Positions 30,134 through 38,671 of a stretch of DNA of 64,000 nucleotides are shown one piece after another. The notes beneath the pieces were generated by a model. That model did not search any database. It was not told the origin of the DNA and worked only from the letters and a program-made list of their open reading frames with translations. This stretch comes from CAVSRC01 sp963830205 (GTDB lineage Bacteria > Pseudomonadota > Alphaproteobacteria > Rhizobiales > Kaistiaceae). The stretch covers positions 65,581-129,580 of the forward strand of contig CAWHLP010000011.1 in NCBI GenBank assembly GCA_963830205.1, written 5' to 3'. How positions within the stretch are numbered: the stretch's first letter is position 1; every line of letters starts with the position of its first letter. Both the position numbers and the translations under genes were made by a program.

Positions 30134-30492
30134 CGGACGATCGCGGGCTTTCTGGCCTGGAGGACATCAAGGGCGGTGTCGGGAGAATCCGGCGCCTCGT
30201 CGCCGGCAAGACCCTGGATGACCTACGCAGGGATGAGGTTGCTTGGGCGGCTTTCGAGAGGTTCCTGGAGGTCATCAGCGAGGCTTCACGGAGCTTGTCC
30301 GACGGCTGGAAGGCAGAACAGCCGCAAATTCCGTGGCGTCAGGTGGCGGATCTGGGAAACAGGCTCCGCCACGTCTATCGCGATGTTAATCCCCAGGCGC
30401 TGTGGGCAATCTACGAGAACGACCTCGATCCGCTCGAAGCCGCCATCGATGCCATGCTCGCTACCCATGGGCCTAAGGATTCCTCTCCGTGA
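30130..30492 (+). CDS. HepT-like HEPN protein (DUF86), toxin-type
   Basis: A 120-residue all-alpha protein. 'ISEASRSLSDGWKAEQPQIPWRQVADLGNRLRHVYRDVNPQALW' matches the C-terminal half of HepT/DUF86 toxins. The usual catalytic HEPN motif is R-x4-6-H; here the RN...H site reads GNRLRH, so the Arg at the canonical position is Gly, although an Arg stands two residues later. RNase activity may be reduced or use another residue. The start is TTG 30130, directly after GGAGGTG, overlapping the mntA stop. The stop overlaps the murB GTG. The pair lies in an operon with essential genes on both sides. Confidence 0.8.
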   Translation: MTDDRGLSGLEDIKGGVGRIRRLVAGKTLDDLRRDEVAWAAFERFLEVISEASRSLSDGWKAEQPQIPWRQVADLGNRLRHVYRDVNPQALWAIYENDLDPLEAAIDAMLATHGPKDSSP

Positions 30493-31433
30493 CCACCCAT
30501 CGTTTCGGTGATTTCGCCGCGATCCGCGGGCGGCTGACGGAGAACGCGCCGCTGGCGCCGTTCACCTGGTTCCGCGTCGGCGGGCCGGCGGAGCTCCTGT
30601 TCCAGCCGGCGGACAGCGACGACCTTGCGCTCTTCCTTGAGAAACTGAATCCGGATGTCCCGGTAACCGTCGTCGGCGTCGGCTCAAACCTCTTGGTGCG
30701 CGACGGCGGCATCTCCGGTGTCGTCATCCGCCTCTCGGCCAAGGGCTTCGGCCATGCGGTGCGTGAGCCGGGCGATCGCATCCGCGCCGGCACGGCGCTG
30801 CCCGACAAGCGCCTCGCTGCGTTCGCGCTTGCAGAGGGGCTCGCCGGCTTCGCCTTCTATCACGGCATCCCCGGCACGCTCGGCGGTGCGCTGCGCATGA
30901 ATGCCGGCGCCAATGACGGCGAGACGCGCCAGCGCCTGGTCGCGGCCCATGCCGTCGACCGGCAGGGGCGGCGCCATGTGCTGTCCAACGAGGATATGGG
31001 CTTCACCTATCGCCATGCCGCCGCGTCCGACGACCTCATCTTCACCGAGGCGGTCTTTCAGGGAACGCCGGCGCCTGAGGCCGAGATCAAGGCGGCCATG
31101 GATGCGGTCGAGGCGCACCGCGAGCGCGCCCAGCCGATCCGCGAGAAGACCGGCGGCTCGACCTTCACCAATCCGCCCGGCGGCGGCAAGGCCTGGCAGC
31201 TCATCGACGCTGCCGGCTGCCGCGGTCTGACCATTGGCGGCGCCATGGTTTCGGAGATGCACTGCAACTTCCTGATCAACACCGGTGCCGCCACCGCCAC
31301 CGAGCTGGAACGCCTCGGCGAAACCGTGCGGGCGCGTGTGCTGGCATCAAGCGGCGTGCGGCTCGACTGGGAGATCAAGCGCCTCGGCCGCTTCCTGCCG
31401 GGTGAGGAGGTGGCGCCGTTCCTCGGCGAATAG
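30489..31433 (+). CDS. murB: UDP-N-acetylenolpyruvoylglucosamine reductase MurB
   Basis: A 314-residue FAD enzyme that reduces UDP-GlcNAc-enolpyruvate to UDP-MurNAc with NADPH. Motifs: 'APFTWFRVGGPAELLFQP', 'VVGVGSNLLVRDGGISGVVIRL' (FAD), 'FYHGIPGTLGGALRMNAGAN', 'YRHAAA..DLIFTEAVFQG', 'QPIREKTGGSTFTNPPGGGKAWQLIDAAG' (catalytic Ser) and 'SEMHCNFLINTGAATA'. The short type I form lacks the extra loop, as usual in alphaproteobacteria. GTG start, overlapping the HepT-like gene by four bases. After the stop the tight operon packing ends. Confidence 0.96.
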   Translation: MTTHRFGDFAAIRGRLTENAPLAPFTWFRVGGPAELLFQPADSDDLALFLEKLNPDVPVTVVGVGSNLLVRDGGISGVVIRLSAKGFGHAVREPGDRIRAGTALPDKRLAAFALAEGLAGFAFYHGIPGTLGGALRMNAGANDGETRQRLVAAHAVDRQGRRHVLSNEDMGFTYRHAAASDDLIFTEAVFQGTPAPEAEIKAAMDAVEAHRERAQPIREKTGGSTFTNPPGGGKAWQLIDAAGCRGLTIGGAMVSEMHCNFLINTGAATATELERLGETVRARVLASSGVRLDWEIKRLGRFLPGEEVAPFLGE

Positions 31434-31547
31434 GGCCGTCCCGCAGCCATTCGCCTTGCCCCGCAAAATCGCGACGTGGTATTATTAGAAACCATGTGAC
31501 GACATCTCGTCGTCGTGTGGCGCGCGGCGCCAGAAAGGAAACTGGCG

Positions 31548-31949
31548 ATGCGCCTGAAACCTTCCCTCACATTATCGGATGCCCAGGCCGTGTCGGCGGC
31601 GTGCTTTGATGCTGCCGGTGAGCGCTCGGTCTCGGTCAGCGTTGCAGTGGTCGACGATGGCGGGAATCTCCTGCACTTCGCCCGGATGGACGGGGCGCGG
31701 AGCCACACGATTGATCTGGCAAGCCAGAAGGCGCGCATTGCGGCAGTGGTCGGGGTGGCGACGGCCGTGATTGCAGAGATGCAGAGGCAGCATGCGGCAG
31801 CGCCAGCACCGGGTTTTCCGGGCGCCGGCGGCGTGCCGATCATGGTCGACGGCCAATGCGCCGGCGCGGTCGGCATCTCTGGGGCACGGCCTGAAATTGA
31901 CGAGGCGGTCGCCCGCGCTGCAGTGGAATTTCTCCAGATAGCGCACTGA
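31548..31949 (+). CDS. HbpS/GlcG-like protein (DUF336)
   Basis: A 133-residue protein of the GlcG/HbpS family: 'LTLSDAQAVSAACFDAAGERSVSVSVAVVDDGGNLLHFARMDGA', 'SQKARIAAVV', 'GGVPIMVDGQCAGAVGISGARPEIDEAVARAAVE'. Family knowledge: members bind heme or corrinoid-like ligands or accompany glycolate and diol oxidation genes; many are uncharacterised. There is no signal peptide. SD AAAGGA lies before ATG 31548. Its place between murB and ddl has no metabolic logic, and together with the vapC fragment right after it suggests an inserted accessory segment. Confidence 0.82.
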   Translation: MRLKPSLTLSDAQAVSAACFDAAGERSVSVSVAVVDDGGNLLHFARMDGARSHTIDLASQKARIAAVVGVATAVIAEMQRQHAAAPAPGFPGAGGVPIMVDGQCAGAVGISGARPEIDEAVARAAVEFLQIAH

Positions 31950-31974
31950 TTTCATTGTTTAATGCGAAATCAGT

Positions 31975-32055
31975 GGCCATCCTGACAAGGGCGAGCCGCT
32001 GCTCTTCAAGGGCGATGATTTCGCCCACACCGACATCCGTTCGGCGCTCGCCTGA
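31975..32055 (+). pseudogene. C-terminal remnant of a VapC-type PIN-domain toxin
   Basis: The 26 residues encoded here include 'GEPLLFKGDDFAHTDI' and end 'RSALA' before a TGA. This is the well-conserved tail of VapC ribonucleases, with the last acidic residues of the PIN active site. No upstream PIN sequence or VapB antitoxin is present; the frame before it is not PIN-like. It lies in the 271-base gap between the HbpS-like gene and ddl; the rest of that gap (32056-32220) shows nothing recognisable apart from an AT-rich GGTTAACGATTGTTAACC palindrome near 32144-32163. Confidence 0.6.
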
Positions 32056-32220
32056 AGCACCTTCGCCAGCTTCCGCCACGCCCTTGTCTGAGTCCTGCCC
32101 GCAACAGCCCCGATTTTTCTGGAGAAAGTGCCGTCCGCCGCGGTTTGGTTAACGATTGTTAACCATTTCCAACGCCATAGTGGGCCCAACGGTGCGATTC
32201 GTTGGTGGGTCAAGGGGTCG

Positions 32221-33141
32221 GTGGCTACACACGTTGCAGTTCTGATGGGCGGCTGGTCGAGCGAACGGCCGGTGTCCCTCAATTCCGGCAAGGCTTGCGC
32301 CGATGCGCTGGAAGGCGAGGGCTACCGCGTCACGCGCGTCGATGTCGATCGCAACATCGCCGGCGTGCTGGCCGAGCTGAAGCCCGATGTCGCCTTCAAC
32401 GCGCTGCACGGCCCCTTCGGCGAGGATGGCTGCATCCAGGGCATCCTCGAGGTGCTGGCCATCCCCTACACCCATTCCGGCGTGCTCGCCTCGGCACTGG
32501 CGATGAACAAGCCGCTCGCCAAGGACGTGATGAAGGCGGCCGGTATCCCGGTCGCCGAATCAATCCTGGTCAATCGTTTCGAGGCGGCCGAGGCGCACGT
32601 CATGGCGCCGCCCTATGTGGTCAAGCCGCCGGCCGAGGGCTCGACCTTCGGCGTCCACGTGGTCAAGGCCGACGCTCTCCATCCGCCGCAGGCGCTTTTT
32701 GCCGAGGATTGGCCCTACGGCGACACGGTGATGGTCGAACGCTATGCCGCCGGGCGCGAGCTGACCTGCGGGGTGCGTGGCAACCAGCCACTCGAAATCA
32801 TTGATATCATTGCGGAAGGCGGCTTCTACGACTACCACGCCAAATATGCCGCGGGCGGATCGCGCCACGTTCTTCCGGCGCAAATTTCACCGATTATTTA
32901 CCAAAATATACAGATGCTTGCACTTCGCGCCCATCAGGCTTTGGGCTGTCGTGGGGTCAGTCGGGCGGATTTCCGTTACGACGACCAGCTCGAGGGCATG
33001 GACGGTGTGGTCTGCCTCGAGGTCAACACGCAGCCCGGCATGACGGCAACGTCACTGGTTCCCGAAATGGCAGCCCATGGCGGCATGGATTTCGGGAAGC
33101 TCGTGCGATGGATGGTGGAGGACGCATCTTGCGGCCGCTGA
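32221..33141 (+). CDS. ddl: D-alanine--D-alanine ligase
   Basis: A 306-residue ATP-grasp ligase making D-Ala-D-Ala for MurF. Motifs: 'VAVLMGGWSSERPVSLNSG', 'DVAFNALHGPFGEDGCIQGILE', 'IPYTHSGVLASALAMNKPLAKDVMKAAGIPV', 'YVVKPPAEGSTFGVHVV', 'VMVERYAAGRELTCGV', 'GVSRADFRYDD' and 'CLEVNTQPGMTATSLVPEMAAHGGMDFGKLV'. GTG 32221 gives the normal family N-terminus; a longer frame from 32128 would add 31 residues not seen in the family. The stop lies inside the start region of ftsQ, so the two overlap. Confidence 0.95.
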   Translation: MATHVAVLMGGWSSERPVSLNSGKACADALEGEGYRVTRVDVDRNIAGVLAELKPDVAFNALHGPFGEDGCIQGILEVLAIPYTHSGVLASALAMNKPLAKDVMKAAGIPVAESILVNRFEAAEAHVMAPPYVVKPPAEGSTFGVHVVKADALHPPQALFAEDWPYGDTVMVERYAAGRELTCGVRGNQPLEIIDIIAEGGFYDYHAKYAAGGSRHVLPAQISPIIYQNIQMLALRAHQALGCRGVSRADFRYDDQLEGMDGVVCLEVNTQPGMTATSLVPEMAAHGGMDFGKLVRWMVEDASCGR

Positions 33142-34046
33142 CGACAGACCTTCCCGGTGTCACGACCGCCGCTCCGCTTGGGGCGGTGCCGTCGCGTGCC
33201 GTGGTGCTGCCGCCCTTCCTGCGCCGCCCGGCGCGCGCGCTCCTGCGCCGCCAGTGGCGCCTGCCGCACCGTTTCGGCCTCAAGGCCTTCCTCGCCTTTG
33301 CCTGCGCCACGGTGGTTGCCGGGGCGATCACCGGCGGGCGCTCCATGGGCATCGTTTCGGCGGTCAGCGCCTGGTCCGGGCTCGCCATCACCGAGGTGAA
33401 GATCACCGGCCAGAGCGAGACCTCGGAACTGGCGGTGCTCAACCGCCTCGACATCAGCCAGGATCCCTCGCTGCTCACCTACGACGTCGATGCGGCGCGG
33501 GCCCGCGTCGAGCTCTTGCCGTGGGTCGATCACGCCACCCTCAAGAAGCTCTTCCCCAACACGCTCGAAGTCGCCATCGCCGAGCGCACGCCGTTCGCCA
33601 TCTGGCAGCACGGCAGCGAGCTGTCGCTGATCGACACCTCCGGCAAAGTGATCACCGACGCCATCGACGACCGCTACGCCCACCTGCCGTTCGTCGTCGG
33701 CCCCGGCGCGGCCGCGCGGGCGCGCGAGTTCGTCGGCCTCATCGACGGCGTGCCGGATATCGCCGACAAGGTGCGCGCCGGGGTGCTCATCTCGGGCGAA
33801 CGCTGGAACGTGGTGCTCGACAGCGGCATCGAGCTGATGCTGCCGGCCGACAAGCCGGCGGGGGCCCTGGCAACGGTCGCCGGCCTCGATGCCGAGAAGC
33901 AGCTCCTGTCGCGCGAGATCGCCGCCGTCGACATGCGTCTGCCCGGCCAGATGATCGTGCGGCTCGACGACCAGGGGCTGGCTGCCCGCAAGGACATGCT
34001 CAAGGAGCGCGACAAGCTGGCGCGCCGTCAGAGGGGGAACACCTGA
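33129..34046 (+). CDS. ftsQ: Cell division protein FtsQ
   Basis: A bitopic divisome protein of about 305 residues linking FtsK/FtsW with FtsL-FtsB. A basic cytoplasmic tail is followed by one transmembrane helix (AFLAFACATVVAGAITGG), the POTRA domain ('ITEVKITGQSETSELAVLNRLDISQDPSLLTYDVDAARARVELLPWVDHATLKKLFPNTLEVAIAERTPFAIW') and the beta domain ('LIDTSGKVI'). TTG 33129 is favoured by a strong SD (GGTGGAGGA, 33114-33122); ATG 33108 in the same frame is the alternative. It overlaps the end of ddl and shares one base with ftsA. Confidence 0.93.
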   Translation: MRPLTTDLPGVTTAAPLGAVPSRAVVLPPFLRRPARALLRRQWRLPHRFGLKAFLAFACATVVAGAITGGRSMGIVSAVSAWSGLAITEVKITGQSETSELAVLNRLDISQDPSLLTYDVDAARARVELLPWVDHATLKKLFPNTLEVAIAERTPFAIWQHGSELSLIDTSGKVITDAIDDRYAHLPFVVGPGAAARAREFVGLIDGVPDIADKVRAGVLISGERWNVVLDSGIELMLPADKPAGALATVAGLDAEKQLLSREIAAVDMRLPGQMIVRLDDQGLAARKDMLKERDKLARRQRGNT

Positions 34047-35368
34047 TGCGCCTCTTCGGAAAATCCGATCCGAGCCCGCACGGCCGCTCGCGCCGTTCGA
34101 CGGTGGTATCGGTGCTCGACGTCGGGTCGAGCAAGGTGGTCTGCCTGATCGCCCGGCTGACCCCTGCCGTTCCCGGCGAGGCGCTGCGCGGCCGCACCCA
34201 CGCCATCGAGGTGCTCGGCATCGGCCATCAGCGCTCGCGCGGCATCAAGTCGGGCGTGGTCACCGATCTCGACCAGGCCGAGCAGGCCATCCGCTGCGCC
34301 GTCGATGCGGCCGAGGCCCAGGCCGGCGTCACCATCGAATTGCTGATCGTCAACGTCACCTGCGGACGGCTGGCGAGCGAAAGCTACGCCGCCGCGGTGT
34401 CGCTGCCCGGCCTCGAGGTCGCCGAAAGCGACATCCGCCGCGTGCTCGCCGAAGGCCGCCGCCACTCGCTCAGCGAGGGGCGGGCCGCCGTGCATTCGCT
34501 GCCCATCGGCTATTCGCTCGACGGCGAGGGCGGCATCGCCGATCCGCGCGACATGGTCGGCCGCCGGCTTGGCGTCGACATGCATGTGGTCACCGGCGAT
34601 GCGCCGCCGCTGGCCAATCTCGAATTGTGCATCAACCGCTGCCACCTGTCGGTGGCGGCGATGGTCGCCGCGCCCTATGCCAGCGGCCTGTCGACCCTGG
34701 TCGACGACGAGGCCGAGCTCGGCTGCGCGGTGATCGATTTCGGCGGCGGCACCACCACCATCGCCGTGTTCAGCCGCGGCCAGTTCGTCCATGTCGATGC
34801 GCTCGCCATCGGCGGCTATCACATCACCACCGATATCGCCCGCGGGCTGTCGACCCGCATCGAGGACGCCGAGCGGCTGAAGACGATCTACGGCAGCGCC
34901 CTGCCGGGCCTGGCCGACGAACGCGACGTGCTCGCGGTGCCGCCGATCGGCGACGAGGACGAGCGCCAGGTGCCCAACCACGTGCCGCGCTCGGCGCTCA
35001 CCCGCATCATCCGGCCGCGCGTCGAGGAGATGCTCGAGCTGGTGCGCGACCGGCTCAACGCCTCCGGCTTCGCCGGCCTGGTCGGCCGCCGCATGGTGCT
35101 GGTCGGCGGCGGCAGCCAGCTCAATGGCATGGCCGAGGCGGCGCGCCGCATCCTGGCGCGCAACGTCCGCCACGGCCGGCCGCTGGGCATTGTCGGATTG
35201 CCCGAAACGGCGCGGGGCCCTGCCTTCGCCGCGGCCGTCGGCCTGCTGGTCTATCCGCAGGTCGCCGTGATGGAGCAGGTCTACGACGAGACTGACATGC
35301 CTTTGGCCATGACCGGCACCGGCGGCTACTTCGCCCGGGTCGGCCAGTGGTTCAGGGAGAGCTTCTAG
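34046..35368 (+). CDS. ftsA: Cell division protein FtsA
   Basis: A 440-residue actin-fold ATPase that tethers FtsZ to the membrane. Motifs: 'VVSVLDVGSSKVVCLIARL' (phosphate 1), 'GIKSGVVTDLDQAEQAIRCAVDAAEAQAG' (1C domain), 'CAVIDFGGGTTTIAVF' (phosphate 2) and 'MVLVGGGSQLNGMAEAA' (adenosine). The C-terminus 'GGYFARVGQWFRESF' is the amphipathic membrane-targeting helix. The start overlaps the ftsQ stop by one base. ftsZ begins 105 bases later. Confidence 0.97.
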   Translation: MRLFGKSDPSPHGRSRRSTVVSVLDVGSSKVVCLIARLTPAVPGEALRGRTHAIEVLGIGHQRSRGIKSGVVTDLDQAEQAIRCAVDAAEAQAGVTIELLIVNVTCGRLASESYAAAVSLPGLEVAESDIRRVLAEGRRHSLSEGRAAVHSLPIGYSLDGEGGIADPRDMVGRRLGVDMHVVTGDAPPLANLELCINRCHLSVAAMVAAPYASGLSTLVDDEAELGCAVIDFGGGTTTIAVFSRGQFVHVDALAIGGYHITTDIARGLSTRIEDAERLKTIYGSALPGLADERDVLAVPPIGDEDERQVPNHVPRSALTRIIRPRVEEMLELVRDRLNASGFAGLVGRRMVLVGGGSQLNGMAEAARRILARNVRHGRPLGIVGLPETARGPAFAAAVGLLVYPQVAVMEQVYDETDMPLAMTGTGGYFARVGQWFRESF

Positions 35369-35473
35369 GCGCCGCGCGGGCGCTGGAGCCGCGGCGGCGG
35401 CCTCCAACCGGAGAAGGACCCAGGCCGACGGGACGCGCGGACGGCCAAAAGAGTGAAAGACGACGAGGCTACT

Positions 35474-37294
35474 ATGACGATCAATCTGCAGATGCCCGAC
35501 ATCAAGGAACTGAAGCCAAAGATCACCGTGTTCGGCGTTGGCGGTGCCGGCGGCAACGCGGTCAACAACATGATCCGCTCCGGTCTGGTCGGGTGCGAGT
35601 TCGTGGTCGCCAACACCGACGCACAGGCCCTGTCCTCGTCCAAGTCCGAGCGCCGCATCCAGATGGGCGCCGCCGTCACCGAGGGCCTCGGCGCCGGCTC
35701 CCAGCCCGAGGTCGGCCGGGCCGCGGCCGAGGAGGCGATCGACGAGATCGCCGACCACCTGTCGGGCTCGCACATGATCTTCGTCACCGCCGGCATGGGC
35801 GGCGGCACCGGCACCGGCGCCGCACCGATCATCGCGCGCGCGGCGCGCGATGCCGGCATCCTCACCGTCGGCGTCGTCACCAAGCCGTTCCAGTTCGAGG
35901 GCGCCCGGCGCATGCGCGTCGCCGAAGCCGGCATCCAGGAGCTGCAGGCCTGTGTCGACACGCTGATCGTCATCCCCAATCAGAACCTGTTCCGCATCGC
36001 CAACGAGAAGACCACCTTCGCCGACGCCTTCGCCATGGCCGACCAGGTGCTCTACTCGGGCGTCGCCTGCATCACCGACCTGATGGTCAAGGAAGGCCTC
36101 ATCAACCTCGACTTTGCCGACGTCCGCTCGGTCATGCGCGAGATGGGCAAGGCGATGATGGGCACCGGCGAAGCTTCCGGCGACCGCCGCGCCATCCAGG
36201 CGGCGGAGGCGGCGATCGCCAACCCGCTGCTCGACGAAAGCTCGATGAAGGGCGCCCGCGGCCTGTTGATCTCGATCACCGGCGGCCGCGACCTCACCCT
36301 GTTCGAGGTCGACGAGGCGGCCACCCGCATCCGCGAGGAGGTCGACCCGGAGGCCAACATCATCCTCGGCGCCACCTTCGAGGAGGAGCTGGAAGGCATC
36401 ATCCGCGTGTCGGTGGTCGCCACCGGCATCGACAACTCGGCCCGCGCCGAGCAGGCCCCGATCGAGGTGCGCACCGCCGAGATGAGCCAGCGCCTGCGCT
36501 CGATCGCGCAGCCGGCGCCGGCCCATGCCAAGCCGGCGGCCCAGCCCGCCGCGACCCTGGCCCAGGAGCCGGCCGCCAAGCCGGCCGTTGCCCAGGCCGT
36601 GGCGACCGCCGCCGCCGTGGCGGCCGCCGCGCCCAAGCGGGAGACCGCGGACCTGTCGCGCGAGGCCTTCGCCTCCGCCGTCGGCCGCGTCGCCGCCGAA
36701 ACGCCGGCGCCGGCCGCCCGTCACGACACCGGCATCACTATCCAGCCGCTCGAGCCGGCGCCGGCCATCGACTACGGCCTCGCCGAGCTCGATGAGCAGA
36801 CCCTGCCGACGGCCGAGGAGGCCAGCGAGCCGGCGGCCGACGAACCGTTCATTCCGCCCATGCCGGAGCTGCCGCCGCAGCGCATCCCGCGGGTGGAGGA
36901 CTTCCCGCCGGTCGGCCGGCGCCAGTATGAGGCGGCCCATCGCCAGCCCCAGCCGGCGCCACGGCATGAAGAGGATCGTGGCCCGATGAGCCTGCTGCGC
37001 CGCCTGGCGAGCGTCGGCCTCGGCCGGCGCGAGGACGACCCCATCGGGGCCGGCCAGCCGTCGCGTGCGCCGGAGCGTGTCCCGCCGCGCACGGCCGCCC
37101 AGCCGCAGCAGCGCCCGGCCCAGCCGGCGGCTCAGCCGGCGCAGCCGCGTCCTCAGGCTGCCGCGTCGCAGGACGGTCTCTATCGGCCGCGCGCCGGCAA
37201 TCTCGATGCGCACGGACGGCCGCAGCTGCGCGAAGGGCGGCCGGCCGACGACGAACTGGAGATCCCGGCGTTCCTGCGCCGGCAGGCAAACTAA
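35474..37294 (+). CDS. ftsZ: Cell division protein FtsZ
   Basis: A 606-residue tubulin-like GTPase that forms the Z ring. The core (residues about 1-320) has 'ITVFGVGGAGGNAVNNMI', 'FVVANTDAQAL', 'FVTAGMGGGTGTGAAP' (tubulin signature), 'NLDFADVRSVM' and 'GRDLTLFEVDEAATRIREEV'. A linker of about 260 residues, rich in Pro and Ala, follows; this is the long tail of alphaproteobacterial FtsZ. The conserved C-terminal peptide is 'DDELEIPAFLRRQAN', the FtsA and ZipA-type contact. ATG 35474 is preferred over an in-frame GTG seven codons upstream. Confidence 0.97.
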   Translation: MTINLQMPDIKELKPKITVFGVGGAGGNAVNNMIRSGLVGCEFVVANTDAQALSSSKSERRIQMGAAVTEGLGAGSQPEVGRAAAEEAIDEIADHLSGSHMIFVTAGMGGGTGTGAAPIIARAARDAGILTVGVVTKPFQFEGARRMRVAEAGIQELQACVDTLIVIPNQNLFRIANEKTTFADAFAMADQVLYSGVACITDLMVKEGLINLDFADVRSVMREMGKAMMGTGEASGDRRAIQAAEAAIANPLLDESSMKGARGLLISITGGRDLTLFEVDEAATRIREEVDPEANIILGATFEEELEGIIRVSVVATGIDNSARAEQAPIEVRTAEMSQRLRSIAQPAPAHAKPAAQPAATLAQEPAAKPAVAQAVATAAAVAAAAPKRETADLSREAFASAVGRVAAETPAPAARHDTGITIQPLEPAPAIDYGLAELDEQTLPTAEEASEPAADEPFIPPMPELPPQRIPRVEDFPPVGRRQYEAAHRQPQPAPRHEEDRGPMSLLRRLASVGLGRREDDPIGAGQPSRAPERVPPRTAAQPQQRPAQPAAQPAQPRPQAAASQDGLYRPRAGNLDAHGRPQLREGRPADDELEIPAFLRRQAN

Positions 37295-37321
37295 GGCGAA
37301 TGCCCGGCCAATACACGCCAG

Positions 37322-37353
37322 GCGGGACCGTTGTCACAATGCAACGGCCCCGC
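37322..37353 (+). terminator. Hairpin after ftsZ, possible terminator or attenuator
   Basis: GCGGGACCGTTG (37322-37333) pairs with CAACGGCCCCGC (37342-37353), a 12-bp stem with one A-C mismatch and an 8-base loop. It begins 27 bases after the ftsZ stop. There is no T run, so partial termination or an mRNA end is more likely than strong intrinsic termination. The rest of the 227-base ftsZ-lpxC gap is AT-richer (37370-37450) and probably holds an lpxC promoter that I could not define. Confidence 0.45.
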
Positions 37354-37521
37354 TTGCGCCGGTCGGGCTAAGCATTTGGAATTATTGTATTGTCCGTGTG
37401 TACCAGCAGGGCGACCGGCCGTAACAAAGGGTTAAAAAGCGTGATTTGGCGGCGCCCTCAGCCCCGACTAGTCTTGCCATCGACGCGGCGGGATTCTGGT
37501 TTTTTGGGGGCAGGTACGAGC

Positions 37522-38472
37522 ATGGCGTGCGGGCGGTCATCCCAAAAGCAGAGAACGCTGAGCCGCAGTGCGACGGTTTCCGGCATTGGTGTCCATAGCG
37601 GCCGTCCGGCCTCGTTGACCATCCATCCGGCCGAAGCGGGCAGCGGCATCTATTTCCAGCGCTCCAGCAGCGGCGATGGCCACGACGCGGTCCGCGCCCA
37701 TTACACCAATGTCAGCGCCACCGATTTCTGCACGGTGGTCGGCTTCAACGGTTCCTCGGTGGCGACGATCGAGCATCTGATGGCGGCGCTCAGCGCCCTC
37801 GATGTCGACAATGCGACGATCGAGATCGACGGGCCTGAGGTGCCGGTGATGGACGGCAGCGCCGGGGCGTTCCTCGATGCCCTCGACGAGGCCGGCATCG
37901 CCGCGCTCGATGCGCCGCGCAGCTACATCAGGGTCCTGCGCCCGGTGACGGTGGGGATCGGCGAGGCGCGGGCCGAGTTCCTGCCCTATGAGGGCACGCG
38001 CATCGAGGTCGAGATCGATTTCGCCAACCCGCTGGTCGGGCGTCAGCGATTCGCCGCCGACCTCGACGGCGATGTCTTCCGCAACGAGCTGGCGCGGGCG
38101 CGCACCTTCGGCTTCCTCGCCGAGGTGGAGCAGTTGTGGGCACGCGGGCTGGCCCAGGGCGCTTCGCTCGACAATTCGCTGGTCATCGGCAGCGACCGGG
38201 TGATCAACCCGGAGGGCGCGCGCTTTACGGATGAATGCGTGCGCCACAAGGCGCTCGACACCGTTGGCGACCTGGCGCTGGCCGGGGCGCCGATTCGCGG
38301 GCTCTACCGCTCCTATCGCGGCGGCCACAAGCTCAACGTCACGGCCCTGGCGGCGCTGCTCTCCGACGAGAGCGCGTGGGCGTGGGGCAGCGACGCCGAT
38401 ATCGGCGAGCGGCGCGAGGTGGCCGGGCGGGCCCAGCTGGCGACGGCCGTGATCGGCCCGGAAGCGGCCTGA
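37522..38472 (+). CDS. lpxC: UDP-3-O-acyl-N-acetylglucosamine deacetylase LpxC
   Basis: A 316-residue zinc enzyme, the committed step of lipid A synthesis. Motifs: 'RTLSRSATVSGIGVHSGRPASLTIHPA', 'VATIEHLMAAL' (zinc His), 'NATIEIDGPEVPVMDGSAGAFLDAL', 'RARTFGFLAEVEQLWARGLAQGASLDNSLVI' and 'DECVRHKALDTVGDLALAG' (zinc His and Asp), 'YRGGHKLNVTALAALL' (catalytic His). ATG 37522 gives a normal N-terminus. Its position after ftsZ is standard in alphaproteobacteria and gammaproteobacteria. Confidence 0.96.
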   Translation: MACGRSSQKQRTLSRSATVSGIGVHSGRPASLTIHPAEAGSGIYFQRSSSGDGHDAVRAHYTNVSATDFCTVVGFNGSSVATIEHLMAALSALDVDNATIEIDGPEVPVMDGSAGAFLDALDEAGIAALDAPRSYIRVLRPVTVGIGEARAEFLPYEGTRIEVEIDFANPLVGRQRFAADLDGDVFRNELARARTFGFLAEVEQLWARGLAQGASLDNSLVIGSDRVINPEGARFTDECVRHKALDTVGDLALAGAPIRGLYRSYRGGHKLNVTALAALLSDESAWAWGSDADIGERREVAGRAQLATAVIGPEAA

Positions 38473-38671
38473 TTCCCCTTTGCCACGGTATTTCGGCGGC
38501 GCGCCGCGGTGCGGCCGGAAATTGCCACAAATTCATGCGATTGACCGGATATCCGCAGACGTGGCGAAGCCGGCGCTTTTCGGCTAGAAAGCTGCGGCGT
38601 GGATCATGAGGCAGCAAAGAGGCGGGCTGGGCGTGCGACCAGGATTGGACGGGTTGGGAAGGCCGGCGACC

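Noticed and set aside
32144..32163. GGTTAACGATTGTTAACC palindrome before ddl as a regulator site
   Set aside because: The symmetry is clear, but such GTTAAC-type sequence is common and I see no second copy or promoter spacing to support a function.
31960..32165. A gene in the murB-ddl gap on the minus strand (MAEAGEGASGERRTDVGVGE...)
   Set aside because: It is antisense to the VapC-like tail and has no conserved pattern.
34028..37213. A 1061-codon open frame on the minus strand across ftsA and ftsZ
   Set aside because: It is an antisense shadow caused by high GC at third positions; the translation is low-complexity and ftsA and ftsZ on the plus strand are certain.
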